DNA of 39,563 nucleotides, taken from NCBI GenBank assembly GCA_016871215.1, contig VFZK01000004.1, forward strand, positions 1-39,563. The letters are read 5' to 3'. Source of the stretch: Acidimicrobiia bacterium (GTDB lineage: Bacteria; Acidobacteriota; Terriglobia; Versatilivoradales; Versatilivoraceae). Numbering within the stretch: the first letter of the stretch is position 1; the number at the start of each line of letters is the position of its first letter. Under the pieces are notes generated by a model. It did no database searches. It saw only the letters and a program-made list of their open reading frames with translations, and had not been told where the DNA came from. A program made the position numbers and the translations under genes. This document shows positions 33,254 to 39,563 of this stretch, piece after piece.

Positions 33254-33312
33254 TGCAGCCTGTCCGGAAGGAACCGTGTAACCCGGCGCCTGCCGGGTCG
33301 GACCTGCTGGCA
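33254..33312 (+). ncRNA. Candidate structured RNA or 5' leader element
   Basis: A long imperfect stem lies in the 205-base gap between the esterase gene and the gene at 33360. TGCAGC (33254-33259) pairs with GCTGGCA (33306-33312) with one bulged G. A symmetric CT/CT internal loop separates it from GTCCG (33262-33266) pairing with CGGAC (33299-33303). Inside is a perfect hairpin CCCGGC-GCCT-GCCGGG (33282-33297) and an unpaired purine-rich arm GGAAGGAACCG. It ends 48 bases before the next start codon. It does not match the riboswitch or SRP consensus sequences I know; covariation is untested, so the RNA assignment is an inference. Confidence 0.4.
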
Positions 33313-33359
33313 TCACCCTCATCCGAACCAATAGTCCAAAAGGAATCGAACTCAGCCTT

Positions 33360-35057
33360 ATGAAACGTCGAGAGTTTCTCCACCTGGCCAGTAACTCCAT
33401 CCCTCTCACCCTGGCGTTGTCTTCAGGAGCCATCGCCGCAGAAGCCAACAAGCCGTTGGCGTCTCAGCCGGAGCCGAAGGTCTTTTTCTTCGACGACGGA
33501 CGGCACGCAGCCGGCCTCTATCAGTTCGAACCGCCTCTGACGCCCTCGGACCACGTCTACACCGTCGATCAGCTCGCTGCCAGCGGGGTAGACACGTACA
33601 TCTATTGCGCCAACGTGGAAGGAGGCACGGCAGTCTACGCGAGCCAGGCTTCCCAGAAGTGGGGAGAAACGGTGAAGGATTGGACTCACTACGTTTGGTA
33701 CCGTGCCGCTCGCTGCCTTCAACAGCTCATCGCCGACGGCCACGACCCTCTGAAGCTGCTGTGCGACCGTTGCCATGCGTTGGGCATTTGGATGATCCCA
33801 AGCGCCAACGTGACGTTGGCAGGAGGCGACCGCGCCACCTACGGTGGACAGGGGCGCAAGTCTGATTTCGTCTACGACAATCCTCAATTCCAGGTTGGCG
33901 AGGATCCAGACGACCGCGCAAAGCAGGTTTCTCCCCTGCGCTTCAGCTTCCTGCACAGCGCCGTGCGCGAGGAACGATTTCGCGTGTTCGAAGAGCTACT
34001 GACTCGCTACGAAACAGATGGTGTCGAATTGATTCTTTCGGAAATGGTCCCGATGTGCCGATTTCGAGACGTGCCACAACTGAAACCGGTGTTGACAGCC
34101 TGGCTGGCAAGACTGCGCGAAGTCGCAAGCAAGGCGGAACGTGCTCAACAAAGAAGAAAACGAATCGTCGTGCGCGTTCCTGCCCATGCGGCATGTTGGG
34201 AGCCGATCGGTTGCGACGTCCGGCGATGGGTTTCGGACAAGTTAGTCGATGGCCTCATCTGCGTGACCAGCGACGAAGAGCACATGAACCAGGATCTGGA
34301 TTTGTCTGAGGCGGTCCGCATGACGCGGGGCACTCAGTGCCGCGTGCTGGCCTCATTCTGCAACACGCTCAGCCGGCAGATGATTCGTTATGCCACGCCC
34401 GAAATGATCTGGGCAGCCGCCGCCAACGCCTACGCTCAAGGAGCCGATGGCTTTGGCCTGGGCGACGCGCACTGGACTCCGAGCGGCTGGCCGTGGACCG
34501 AAAAGGAGTACCAAACGCTCCGCGTTCTGGGCCACGCCGATCTGCTCGCCACCGTGGACAAGTGCTATCACCTGCGGTCCAAAACGAACGACAAAGACCC
34601 AGAATCCTGGCTGCCCGGCAGCGAAAAACCGTTGCCGCGCGCTCTGAAGCTGGGAGAGCCCATCGAGCTCGCACTGCGCGTGTCGGACGATCTCAAGAAA
34701 TACGGCCCCCTGGGGAGGGTCAAGAAAGCCTGCCTTCGGTTGCGGTTTACGAATCTGGTTCCGTCGATGGACAAAGTCCGTGTCGAGTGGAACGGGCAGC
34801 TGCTGCCGGAGTCTCTCATGGAGAAGATCGATTTCACTTACCGGTTGTGGAGTGGCGGTGCGATCAGTCCGTATGGATACATCTACGAATTCACGCTGCC
34901 CCAGCAGCACTACCCCATCTCTGGGATCAATTCGATCAAGGTCGCGCTGGTACAGCGGGACCCGAAGCTAAAACTGCCCCTGGAGCTTCGCGACATCGAT
35001 TGCAACGTGGAGTATCGTCTGCACCGTCACTTCGAAACTAACCCCGTCGAGTACTAA
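33360..35057 (+). CDS. Exported TIM-barrel-like protein of unknown activity, Tat leader
   Basis: A 565-residue protein beginning KRREFLHLASNSIPLTLALSSGAIAA, a twin-arginine-type signal. The mature part has strand-helix alternation resembling glycoside-hydrolase-like TIM barrels: VDTYIYCANVEGGTAVYAS, LCDRCHALGIWMIPSANV, FEELLTRYETDGVELILSEMVP, VDGLICVTSDEEH and WAAAANAYAQGADGFGLGDAHW. A beta-rich C-terminal domain follows (about 430-550). Acidic residues at strand ends (the Glu of LSEMVP, the Asp pair after GFGLGDAHW) could be catalytic, but I recognise no exact family; similar proteins occur in planctomycete and acidobacterial polymer-degradation loci. The ATG at 33360 has only weak upstream purines. 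The structured element at 33254-33312 lies in its leader. Glycoside hydrolase is a guess. Confidence 0.75.
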   Translation: MKRREFLHLASNSIPLTLALSSGAIAAEANKPLASQPEPKVFFFDDGRHAAGLYQFEPPLTPSDHVYTVDQLAASGVDTYIYCANVEGGTAVYASQASQKWGETVKDWTHYVWYRAARCLQQLIADGHDPLKLLCDRCHALGIWMIPSANVTLAGGDRATYGGQGRKSDFVYDNPQFQVGEDPDDRAKQVSPLRFSFLHSAVREERFRVFEELLTRYETDGVELILSEMVPMCRFRDVPQLKPVLTAWLARLREVASKAERAQQRRKRIVVRVPAHAACWEPIGCDVRRWVSDKLVDGLICVTSDEEHMNQDLDLSEAVRMTRGTQCRVLASFCNTLSRQMIRYATPEMIWAAAANAYAQGADGFGLGDAHWTPSGWPWTEKEYQTLRVLGHADLLATVDKCYHLRSKTNDKDPESWLPGSEKPLPRALKLGEPIELALRVSDDLKKYGPLGRVKKACLRLRFTNLVPSMDKVRVEWNGQLLPESLMEKIDFTYRLWSGGAISPYGYIYEFTLPQQHYPISGINSIKVALVQRDPKLKLPLELRDIDCNVEYRLHRHFETNPVEY

Positions 35058-35108
35058 GCCGGCCAGCCTCCGATGCCTGTCCGACAAGATCCGAAAGGAG
35101 CCTGACGC

Positions 35109-36092
35109 ATGACCGCATGGACCCGCCGTGAGTTCCTAGCTTCGACCGCCGGCGCTGCGAGCGTTGCGTCCCTGGCCGGTGCCAGCGCATCGGCGCGTCC
35201 GGACGAGATTGTGGGGATCGTCGACGCTCACGTTCACGTGTGGTCGGGAAACATCCGGAAATACCCTTTGGCTCCAGGGTTCACCCCAAAAGACCTCTGG
35301 TTGCCTGGCTACACGCCGGACGACATTCTGAAGCAGGCGCGCGGCTTGGGAGTGGCGCGCCTTAACTTGGTTCAAATGACCTGGTATGCCTTGGACCACA
35401 GCTACATTTTGGACGTCATCGCCAAAGATCCTAAACGCTTCGCCGGAACTGGAATCGTTCCTGCCGTAACCGATGTCTCCGGGCCAAGCCCTGACGACAC
35501 GATGGTTGCGCTTTCTAAAGGAGGCATCGTTGCTTTTCGAGTCCGAGGCAAGATGGCGCGTCCGCCGCTGGGAGACGGTCCGCAGTGGCTCGATCATCCC
35601 GGTTACCAAAAGATGTTCAAGGCAGGAGCCAAACACAATTTGACTCTGAGTTTCCTGATGGGGCCAGAAGATCTTCCTGAGCTGGATCGCATGTGCAGCC
35701 GCTTTCCAGAGACGCCGGTGATTATCGACCATCTTTGCGGCATTGGCGCGCGCGGGCCGTTTCCCGAGGAGGAGATTCAAGCTCTGTGCAACATGGCAAA
35801 GCACCCAAGGCTGATGGTCAAGATCGGCGCATTCTACGCCCGGGGCGCCCGTAAGCCGCCCTACCTCGACTGTCTGCCGCTCATCCGGCGGGTCGTGGAA
35901 GCGTTCAGCCCCGATCGCTGCATGTGGGAAACCGATTGTCCGCTGACGCGTCCCGGAGTCGCCCAATCGTCTCCGCCGCACACCTATGCAGCCTCGTTGG
36001 CAATCATCCGCGACCACGCCGATTTCCTGAGCAAGAGCGACAAGGAAAAGATTCTGGTGAAAACGGCGGAGAAACTGTTCTTCGACCGGTAG
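35109..36092 (+). CDS. Amidohydrolase_2 family metal-dependent hydrolase, Tat leader
   Basis: A 327-residue protein of the amidohydrolase_2 family (PF04909) with a twin-arginine leader TRREFLASTAGAASVASLAG. The metal site starts with H41/H43 in VDAHVHVW; later ligands are the His of VIIDHLCG and the Asp of MWETDCPLT. The family includes lactonases, decarboxylases and 2-pyrone-4,6-dicarboxylate hydrolase-like enzymes, which act on cyclic esters or carboxylates. The ATG at 35109 follows AAAGGAG at ideal spacing. It lies 51 bases after the previous gene, so they are probably co-transcribed. The exported location is unusual for lactonases of this family, which are mostly cytoplasmic, and suggests that the substrate is handled outside the cytoplasm. 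The specific reaction is unknown. Confidence 0.88.
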   Translation: MTAWTRREFLASTAGAASVASLAGASASARPDEIVGIVDAHVHVWSGNIRKYPLAPGFTPKDLWLPGYTPDDILKQARGLGVARLNLVQMTWYALDHSYILDVIAKDPKRFAGTGIVPAVTDVSGPSPDDTMVALSKGGIVAFRVRGKMARPPLGDGPQWLDHPGYQKMFKAGAKHNLTLSFLMGPEDLPELDRMCSRFPETPVIIDHLCGIGARGPFPEEEIQALCNMAKHPRLMVKIGAFYARGARKPPYLDCLPLIRRVVEAFSPDRCMWETDCPLTRPGVAQSSPPHTYAASLAIIRDHADFLSKSDKEKILVKTAEKLFFDR

Positions 36093-36270
36093 GATTCGGC
36101 GGAAGATAGCCGTCGTTGCAACGCCAGGACAACTGCGGCAACAGAAGCTCGACTGGCTGTGGCCATGTCTGATTGGCAATGGGCTGTTTTCTCTTGGCCG
36201 TTGTGTCCAGCTGGCGATTCGAACCACCCGCCGGCTTGGCACTGATCTCTGACCCGAATCGAGGAACAAC

Positions 36271-37329
36271 ATGAGCCAAAAAGTCTCTCGTCGCGCTTGG
36301 TTTTCTTCCCTGAGAACCCTCATGACAAGCGGTGCCGCCGGGCTGGCAGCCAGCAGCCTGTCGACAAGCGGCACGGCACTCTCTCAAACTTCCCAGCTGC
36401 CCACGCCGTCGATCGAGTGGACCGGACGTTCGTACGTCCATCCTCAGAAGGTTCTCCTCTGGGAAAACACGCGCAAGGAATATCGTGAGGCCATCGAATC
36501 GGGCCAAGTGAAGGCAGCCATCATTCCGACGGGCTCGACCGAACAGCACAATGAGCATTTGGCTTTGATCTGCGACACGGCCTGCGCCACGCTGATCTCC
36601 CAGCAAGCTGCATTGCGCCTGTATCCCCAAGTGAAAGTCTCCACGCCTTGTCCTCTGGGCTACGCTCCCTATCACATGGCGCGCAAAGGAACTCTGACCC
36701 TGCGCAAGGAAACCTTTACCGCGTATGTCTACGATGTCATCAAAAGCCTGAGGGCCCATGGCATTCGCACTGTGCTGGTCGTCAACGGGCACAATGGAAA
36801 CCACGGGCCGTTACTCGAAGCTATGCCAGAGTGGCGCCGAACGCTCGGCATGACGCTCGACTCGGCAACCTATCTTTCGGGTCTTCGTGAGGGCGACCCT
36901 GAAGGACAACGGGAGTTAGCCAAGTTCCTTACCAGTTATCGGCTGTTGCTGGAAGGAAAGCTCGACAGCATGGCGCGCCGCACGGGAATGAGCCATGCGT
37001 CGGAGATCGAGACCTCGATTCTGATGGCAGCTTATCCGGATCGCGTTCGGCCCTTCACGATGGAGGAGTACGACCAGGCGAAACTGAATTTCGAATCCGG
37101 ATTCTCGCCGGAAGTTTGGGAATACGTCGAACCGTTCAAAGAGCAGCGGGGTCCCAACGTTGCCAATCCGGAAAATCCGCGCGACCGCGCCCGTCAAGAA
37201 CAGGCCTTGTTCGCGACCAAAGAGAAAGGCGAACGTTTGATCACATTGGCTACCGACTTCATCTCTGATCGCCTGCAGAGAATGATCCAGGCCGCCGAAA
37301 AAGGCACTCCGTGGCCGGAAAAGGCTTGA
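36271..37329 (+). CDS. Creatininase-family amidase, Tat-like leader
   Basis: A 352-residue creatininase/creatinine-amidohydrolase-family protein (PF02633) with an SRRAWFSSL twin-arginine-like leader and a hydrophobic stretch up to about residue 38. Metal and catalytic residues are visible in IPTGSTEQHNEHL (E91, H93, H96, where most members have EQHGPHLP), D102 in ICDTAC, NGHNGNHGP, and the Glu of MSHASEIETS. The family hydrolyses cyclic amides (creatinine, FAPy, mycofactocin precursor peptides). The insertion around 240-300 is longer than in the shorter cytoplasmic members. ATG 36271 is preceded by GAGGAA. It sits 178 bases after the amidohydrolase gene. An extracytoplasmic amidase working on a cyclic product is likely; the substrate cannot be read from sequence. 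Confidence 0.87.
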   Translation: MSQKVSRRAWFSSLRTLMTSGAAGLAASSLSTSGTALSQTSQLPTPSIEWTGRSYVHPQKVLLWENTRKEYREAIESGQVKAAIIPTGSTEQHNEHLALICDTACATLISQQAALRLYPQVKVSTPCPLGYAPYHMARKGTLTLRKETFTAYVYDVIKSLRAHGIRTVLVVNGHNGNHGPLLEAMPEWRRTLGMTLDSATYLSGLREGDPEGQRELAKFLTSYRLLLEGKLDSMARRTGMSHASEIETSILMAAYPDRVRPFTMEEYDQAKLNFESGFSPEVWEYVEPFKEQRGPNVANPENPRDRARQEQALFATKEKGERLITLATDFISDRLQRMIQAAEKGTPWPEKA

Positions 37330-37492
37330 GTCTGGCGGTAGAGGGCAGTCGAGGTCTGGCTTTCTAAACAGCCTCGCTGAGCACTGCCCGCGAAGCACGA
37401 GATTGCTGCTCCGGCTTGAGAACCGCCGGGGTGATCTTTCTGCGCAGGAATGACCGTAGGTTTCTCGCTATACTGAGCAGCGACCGAGGGAC

Positions 37493-37520
37493 CTCATGCC
37501 CGCGAGAGCAGGCATCCAGG
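37493..37520 (+). repeat. Dispersed palindromic repeat copy
   Basis: CCTCATGCCCGCGAGAGCAGGCATCCAGG matches the repeat at 5308-5334 with few changes; its stem is ATGCCCGC-GAGA-GCAGGCAT. It lies between the creatininase and CocE genes, 48 bases before the latter's start. Like the other copies it is intergenic. Confidence 0.65.
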
Positions 37521-37567
37521 CCGTCTGACCGAACAGAGACCACCGAAAGCCTGACAAGGAAGAGATC

Positions 37568-39412
37568 GTGATTGAAACCGCTGAAACTGCGAAAAAACTT
37601 CACTCCTGCGCAAAGCGCTGGCTGGGCTTCTTTCTGCTTTGGGGAACGGCCACACTCTTTGCGGCGCCCAGGGCCGTGAACTTTCCAGAGGTTTCACCGC
37701 CCACGCACGACATTCGGATGGAGAACCGGGTGCCGGTTCAGATGCGCGACGGAACGGTGCTTTACGCCGACGTCTATCGTCCCGTGAAGGACGGAAAGTA
37801 TCCCGTCATCGTTTCCCGGACGCCTTACGGAGTCGAGCTCACTTACGCCGCACCTGTGTTCTTTGCGCGTCGCGGTTATGTGTTTGTTTGGCAGGATGTG
37901 CGAGGACGCTTCGAGTCCGAGGGCAAGTGGGATCCGTTTCGTCAGGAAGACCTGGATGGGTTCGACACCATCGAGTGGGCGGCGCGACAACCGTGGTCCA
38001 ACGGAAAGGTCGGCATGCAAGGCAAGTCGTACCTCGGCCACGTCCAGTGGCAGGCCGCCAAGACGCTCCCTCCTCATCTGGTGACGATTTTTCCGGACGT
38101 CGCACCAACCAGCATCTACCATCACGCAGTCACGTTGAATGGCGGCTGGAGGCTTTCGTTAGCTTTCGGCTGGGGTGCCGTGCGCGCCGAATCCAGGATC
38201 GGACAGAACCCGGGAGTCTACAGCCAGGAAACGGGGCTGGAGCACTTGAGCTATGACCAGATTGTCTGGCACCTTCCGCTGATTGAGATGCCCAAGCTCG
38301 CGGGGAGAAACTCTGCGTTCTACACCGAGTGGATCCGCCATCCCGATTACGACGACTATTGGAAAGCGATCAGCGTCGAAGAGCACTACGCGAAGCTTTC
38401 GCTGCCTGCCCACACCTTCGGGGGCTGGTTCGACATTCTGACCCAAGGCACCATTAATGGCTACGTGGGCATGGCGCAGCGCGGCAAAACGGTCGAGGCC
38501 AGGCAGGGCAGCCAAATGGTCATCGGCCCTTGGGGGCATGGGCCGTCGCAGAAATTTGGCGATCTGGATTTCGGGCCACAGGCCATGGTGGATGTCCGCG
38601 CTCTCGAGCTACGTTGGTTCGACTACTGGCTGAAAGGAATTGAGAACGGCCTGCGCGACACTCCACCCGTGACACTCTTCGTGATGGGGGCCAATCGCTG
38701 GCGATACGAAAACGAGTATCCGATCGCCAGAACGAACTACCGGGAAATGTACCTGCACAGCGCAGGCAAAGCCAACAGCGTTCGTGGCGATGGCCGCCTC
38801 TCCTGGAGCGCACCGCTCGAATCGCCGCCAGACGTGTTCCTGTACGACCCGCGCAGCCCGGTTCCGAGCCTGGGCGGAAGCAATTGCTGCGGAACGCCAA
38901 CGATCGTAGGCCCTGTAGACCAGCGGTCTATCGAGAGCCGTGAAGATGTCTTGGTCTATACCTCTGATGTTCTCGGCGAACCGGTCGAAGTGACGGGTCC
39001 CGTCAAGCTCGTGCTTCATGCGGCGTCGGACGCGCCCGACACGGACTTTGTGGCCAAGCTGGTCGACGTGTATCCGGATGGCCGTGCAATCAACGTTGCC
39101 GAGGGAATTTTGCGTGCCCGGCACCGCGAGGGTATCGATCGGCCCAAACTCATGGAGCCGGGACGAATCTACTCTTTCTCAATTGACCTGGTCGCCACAA
39201 GCAACATGTTCGAAAAAGGGCACCGAATCCAGCTGGATGTGACCAGCAGCCATTTCCCCCAATTCGATCGAAACCCCAACACTGGCGAGCCGTTTGGATT
39301 GAGCTCGAAGCTGAGGACCGCTACACAGACCGTGCATCACTCGCCAGCCTACCCATCGCATCTCCTGTTGCCGGTGATCCCGGCAAGCGGCGAACCGGCG
39401 CAGCGACCTTGA
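37568..39412 (+). CDS. CocE/NonD family hydrolase (X-Pro dipeptidyl-peptidase S15 type)
   Basis: A 614-residue serine hydrolase (PF02129 plus PF08530). An uncleaved or cleaved signal segment (WLGFFLLWGTATLFAA) precedes the catalytic domain. Entry motif MRDGTVLYADVYRP is followed by VIVSRTPYG, YVFVWQDVRGRFESEG and the nucleophile S154 in MQGKSYLG (family pattern GxSYxG). The acid/base residues are expected at the Asp of FGGWFDILTQG and the His of IGPWGHGPS. The C-terminal jelly-roll begins near 430 and contains VTGPVKLVLHAASDAPDTDFVAKLVDV, typical for the group. The start is GTG 37568 after a GGAAGAG site. The family hydrolyses acyl esters, cephalosporin esters and N-terminal dipeptides; an ester or amide role fits the surrounding hydrolases. 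It is the last gene before an IS-like end. Confidence 0.9.
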   Translation: MIETAETAKKLHSCAKRWLGFFLLWGTATLFAAPRAVNFPEVSPPTHDIRMENRVPVQMRDGTVLYADVYRPVKDGKYPVIVSRTPYGVELTYAAPVFFARRGYVFVWQDVRGRFESEGKWDPFRQEDLDGFDTIEWAARQPWSNGKVGMQGKSYLGHVQWQAAKTLPPHLVTIFPDVAPTSIYHHAVTLNGGWRLSLAFGWGAVRAESRIGQNPGVYSQETGLEHLSYDQIVWHLPLIEMPKLAGRNSAFYTEWIRHPDYDDYWKAISVEEHYAKLSLPAHTFGGWFDILTQGTINGYVGMAQRGKTVEARQGSQMVIGPWGHGPSQKFGDLDFGPQAMVDVRALELRWFDYWLKGIENGLRDTPPVTLFVMGANRWRYENEYPIARTNYREMYLHSAGKANSVRGDGRLSWSAPLESPPDVFLYDPRSPVPSLGGSNCCGTPTIVGPVDQRSIESREDVLVYTSDVLGEPVEVTGPVKLVLHAASDAPDTDFVAKLVDVYPDGRAINVAEGILRARHREGIDRPKLMEPGRIYSFSIDLVATSNMFEKGHRIQLDVTSSHFPQFDRNPNTGEPFGLSSKLRTATQTVHHSPAYPSHLLLPVIPASGEPAQRP

Positions 39413-39433
39413 CGAGCCCGTTGCTGGCTAGTG

Positions 39434-39563
39434 TATTGTCCAACAACTAACTGGGCAATAACAGGAAATTAGTTTATTGTCTGGGCATGCCGATGGTTTT
39501 GCCTCCACTGACGCTGAGTGCCACCGATCGAGGGGGAATCGAGCGCTGGTTGAAGGCCCACGG
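39434..39563 (+). mobile_element. Left end of an IS630-like element (truncated by window edge)
   Basis: The segment holds related short repeats TATTGTCC (39434-39441), GGGCAATA (39453-39460, nearly its reverse complement) and TATTGTCTGGGC (39475-39486), as expected for an insertion-sequence end. The first codons of a transposase follow at 39487. The base composition is more AT-rich than the neighbouring genes. The exact terminal base and target TA cannot be fixed without the right end. Confidence 0.5.
39487..39563 (+). CDS. IS630-like transposase, N-terminal fragment
   Basis: Only 25 codons are inside the window: MPMVLPPLTLSATDRGGIER followed by WLKAH. The pattern of a Leu-Thr-Leu-Ser start, an acidic/Arg pair and an IERWLKAH helix resembles the N-terminus of IS630-family transposases (a Leu-rich start and helix before the helix-turn-helix). 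The gene runs off the right edge. The short match makes the family call tentative; another helix-turn-helix protein is possible. Confidence 0.45.
   Translation, partial: MPMVLPPLTLSATDRGGIERWLKAH

Noticed and set aside
33254-33312. Bacterial SRP RNA, because of the TCCGGAAGGA loop
   Set aside because: The conserved AGCAG side of the SRP internal loop and the rest of the helix are absent.

Overview
The window is a GC-rich bacterial chromosome segment with dense coding and purine-rich Shine-Dalgarno sites. The gene content best fits an Acidobacteriota genome of the Solibacter/Bryobacter type: PSCyt1-DUF1549-DUF1553 with DUF1501, DUF1259, DUF3052, many secreted or Tat-type hydrolases, and an IS630-like element. 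This assignment is an inference, and Planctomycetota or Verrucomicrobiota relatives cannot be excluded. No rRNA, tRNA, CRISPR array or phage module was seen.

Region 1 (392-16482, all minus strand) is a catabolic cluster that looks built for a sugar acid or related hydroxy/keto acid. In transcription order it runs: HpcH/HpaI aldolase, two D-2-hydroxyacid dehydrogenases, sugar-phosphate-isomerase-like TIM barrel, second HpcH/HpaI aldolase, thioredoxin-fold protein, a frameshifted NAD-dependent epimerase, a small secreted Cys protein, a cytochrome b6-type protein fused to two c-type haem domains, a secreted cupin, an MFS carrier, an SDR, a second TIM-barrel isomerase, a damaged tandem cupin overlapping a second SDR, and an ACS-type MFS carrier. 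The set gives uptake, oxidation, isomerisation, retro-aldol cleavage and reduction of the cleavage products, plus a quinone-linked redox module. A sigma70-like promoter lies at 16515-16544. No dehydratase or transcriptional regulator was found in the cluster.

Region 2 (16866-23230, minus strand) holds a CorA-type metal channel with a GVN signature, a stand-alone receiver protein, a large soluble GAF-PAS-histidine kinase with two receivers, a YceI-like secreted protein whose middle carries a foreign repeat/palindrome insert, and a membrane glycosyltransferase lacking the usual N-terminal membrane helix. A 741-base region without a clear gene follows.

Region 3 (23972-27147) holds a YvlD/PF04020 membrane protein, a secreted DUF1259 protein with a DUF3052 gene close behind or overlapping it, and a convergent AlaX-type alanyl-tRNA editing protein.

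Region 4 (27471-39412, all plus strand) is an export-oriented hydrolase locus: a PSCyt1/PSCyt2/LamG/PSD1 giant, DUF1501, an alpha/beta esterase, a TIM-barrel protein of unknown activity, an amidohydrolase, a creatininase-family amidase and a CocE/NonD acyl hydrolase. At least four of these begin with twin-arginine-like leaders. A strong imperfect stem-loop at 33254-33312 may be a structured RNA or leader. The window ends inside the left end of an IS630-like transposase gene (from 39487).

Two genes carry single frameshifts (near 2975 and in a six-base G run at 10577-10582), which could be real decay or assembly errors. A dispersed palindromic repeat (core ATGCCCGC-N4-GCGGGCAT) recurs in intergenic spaces.
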